Assembly: GCA_002385675.1 (NCBI GenBank)
Contig: DGDY01000007.1
Location: 1 to 5,344 of the forward strand
Source: Anaerolineales bacterium UBA3940
Lineage (GTDB): Bacteria; Chloroflexota; Anaerolineae; Aggregatilineales; UBA3940
DNA length: 5,344 nucleotides
Direction: 5' to 3'
Shown: one piece after another, positions 4,974 to 5,344 of the stretch
How positions within the stretch are numbered: position 1 is the first letter of the stretch
Layout: the number at the start of each line of letters is the position of its first letter
Program-made: the position numbers and the translations under genes
Notes under the pieces: generated by a model
Databases searched by the model: none
What the model saw: the letters and a program-made list of their open reading frames with translations, nothing else
What the model was told of the DNA's origin: nothing

Positions 4974-5344
4974 CACAATCAGCGGTCACCCTCCCTGACA
5001 TCCAATCCGCTGCGCGGCGGCTGATCGGGCATGCGCACCGCACGCCCGTCATGACCTCGCGCACGCTGGACCGCCTCGTCGGGGCTGAGATCTTTCTCAA
5101 GTGCGAGAACTTTCAGCGGGGCGGGGCGTTCAAGGTGCGCGGCGCGTACAACGCCATCAGCCAGCTCACCGACGCCGAGAAGGCGCGCGGCGTCATCGCG
5201 TATTCGTTGGGCAACCACGCGCAGGCCGTCGCGCTGGTGTGCCGCGAACTGGGCATTAAGGCGACCATCGTCATGCCCGCCGATGCCCCTGCCACCAAGC
5301 GCGCCGCAACCGAGGGCTATGGCGCGACCGTCGTCGAGTACGAC
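4970..5344 (+). CDS. PLP-dependent threonine/serine ammonia-lyase-like protein (fold type II), N-terminal 125 codons
   Basis: The start of a fold-type II PLP enzyme of the threonine dehydratase / serine racemase / threo-3-hydroxyaspartate ammonia-lyase group, running off the right edge. Residues 1-32 (LPDIQSAARRLIGHAHRTPV region) match the family N-terminus. The PLP lysine is K55 in ENFQRGGAFKVRGAYNAI (49-66). The phosphate- or substrate-binding loop reads YSLGNHAQAVAL (78-89), with Leu at position 80 where relatives have Ser or Ala. ATIVMPADAPATKRAA follows and also fits. The ATG at 4970 overlaps the RAYT stop (ATGA, 4970-4973), and only a weak GGAAAA (4958-4963) precedes it, so translational coupling to the RAYT is likely. 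Typical reaction: threonine or serine to 2-oxo acid and ammonia. Substrate and a gene symbol (ilvA, tdcB or other) cannot be fixed from this fragment. Confidence 0.93.
   Translation, partial: MTQSAVTLPDIQSAARRLIGHAHRTPVMTSRTLDRLVGAEIFLKCENFQRGGAFKVRGAYNAISQLTDAEKARGVIAYSLGNHAQAVALVCRELGIKATIVMPADAPATKRAATEGYGATVVEYD

Noticed and set aside
4365..4976. 203-codon open frame antisense to the RAYT gene
   Set aside because: No domain is recognisable, and the plus strand carries clear HUH and tyrosine motifs.

Overview
This window looks like a stretch of G+C-rich bacterial chromosome, most probably from Chloroflexota (Anaerolineae-like). That guess rests on the type of AsnRS, a DUF309 protein fused to a receiver-like domain, and a G+C-rich REP-type hairpin family next to its transposase. 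No taxonomic marker is decisive, so this is inference.

Left part (1-1191): the N-terminal 318 codons of an asparaginyl-tRNA synthetase gene run leftward off the window. A 235-bp divergent control region follows, with a good promoter-like sequence in each direction, a 9-bp-period tandem repeat and a hairpin in the asnS leader. Centre-left (1192-2519): a peroxiredoxin/thioredoxin-like protein and a receiver-like/DUF309 protein lie 20 bp apart on the plus strand, probably as one transcription unit. A stand-alone CheY-like receiver gene on the minus strand (2516-2896) converges on them, and the two stop codons overlap by 4 bp. Centre-right (2897-4323): a 194-bp divergent leader with mutually exclusive G+C-rich stems precedes a complete moeA (molybdopterin molybdenumtransferase).

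Right part (4324-5344) is the most interesting. Right after the tandem stop codons of moeA there is a perfect 28-bp palindrome, then an intact REP-associated tyrosine transposase (RAYT, single-domain HUH/Y1 family). A second, related palindrome (14-bp arms) sits in frame inside the RAYT gene, where it encodes VGAGLRPAPT. The two palindromes share the outer stem G-Y-AGGGGCG and show a compensatory base-pair change. This fits one REP-like element family served by the local RAYT. The RAYT stop overlaps the start of a PLP-dependent threonine/serine ammonia-lyase-like gene (ATGA overlap), which runs off the right edge.

The housekeeping genes (asnS, moeA, ammonia-lyase) have no obvious common pathway. 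The candidate system is the RAYT with its paired hairpins, one of them built into the transposase's own reading frame.
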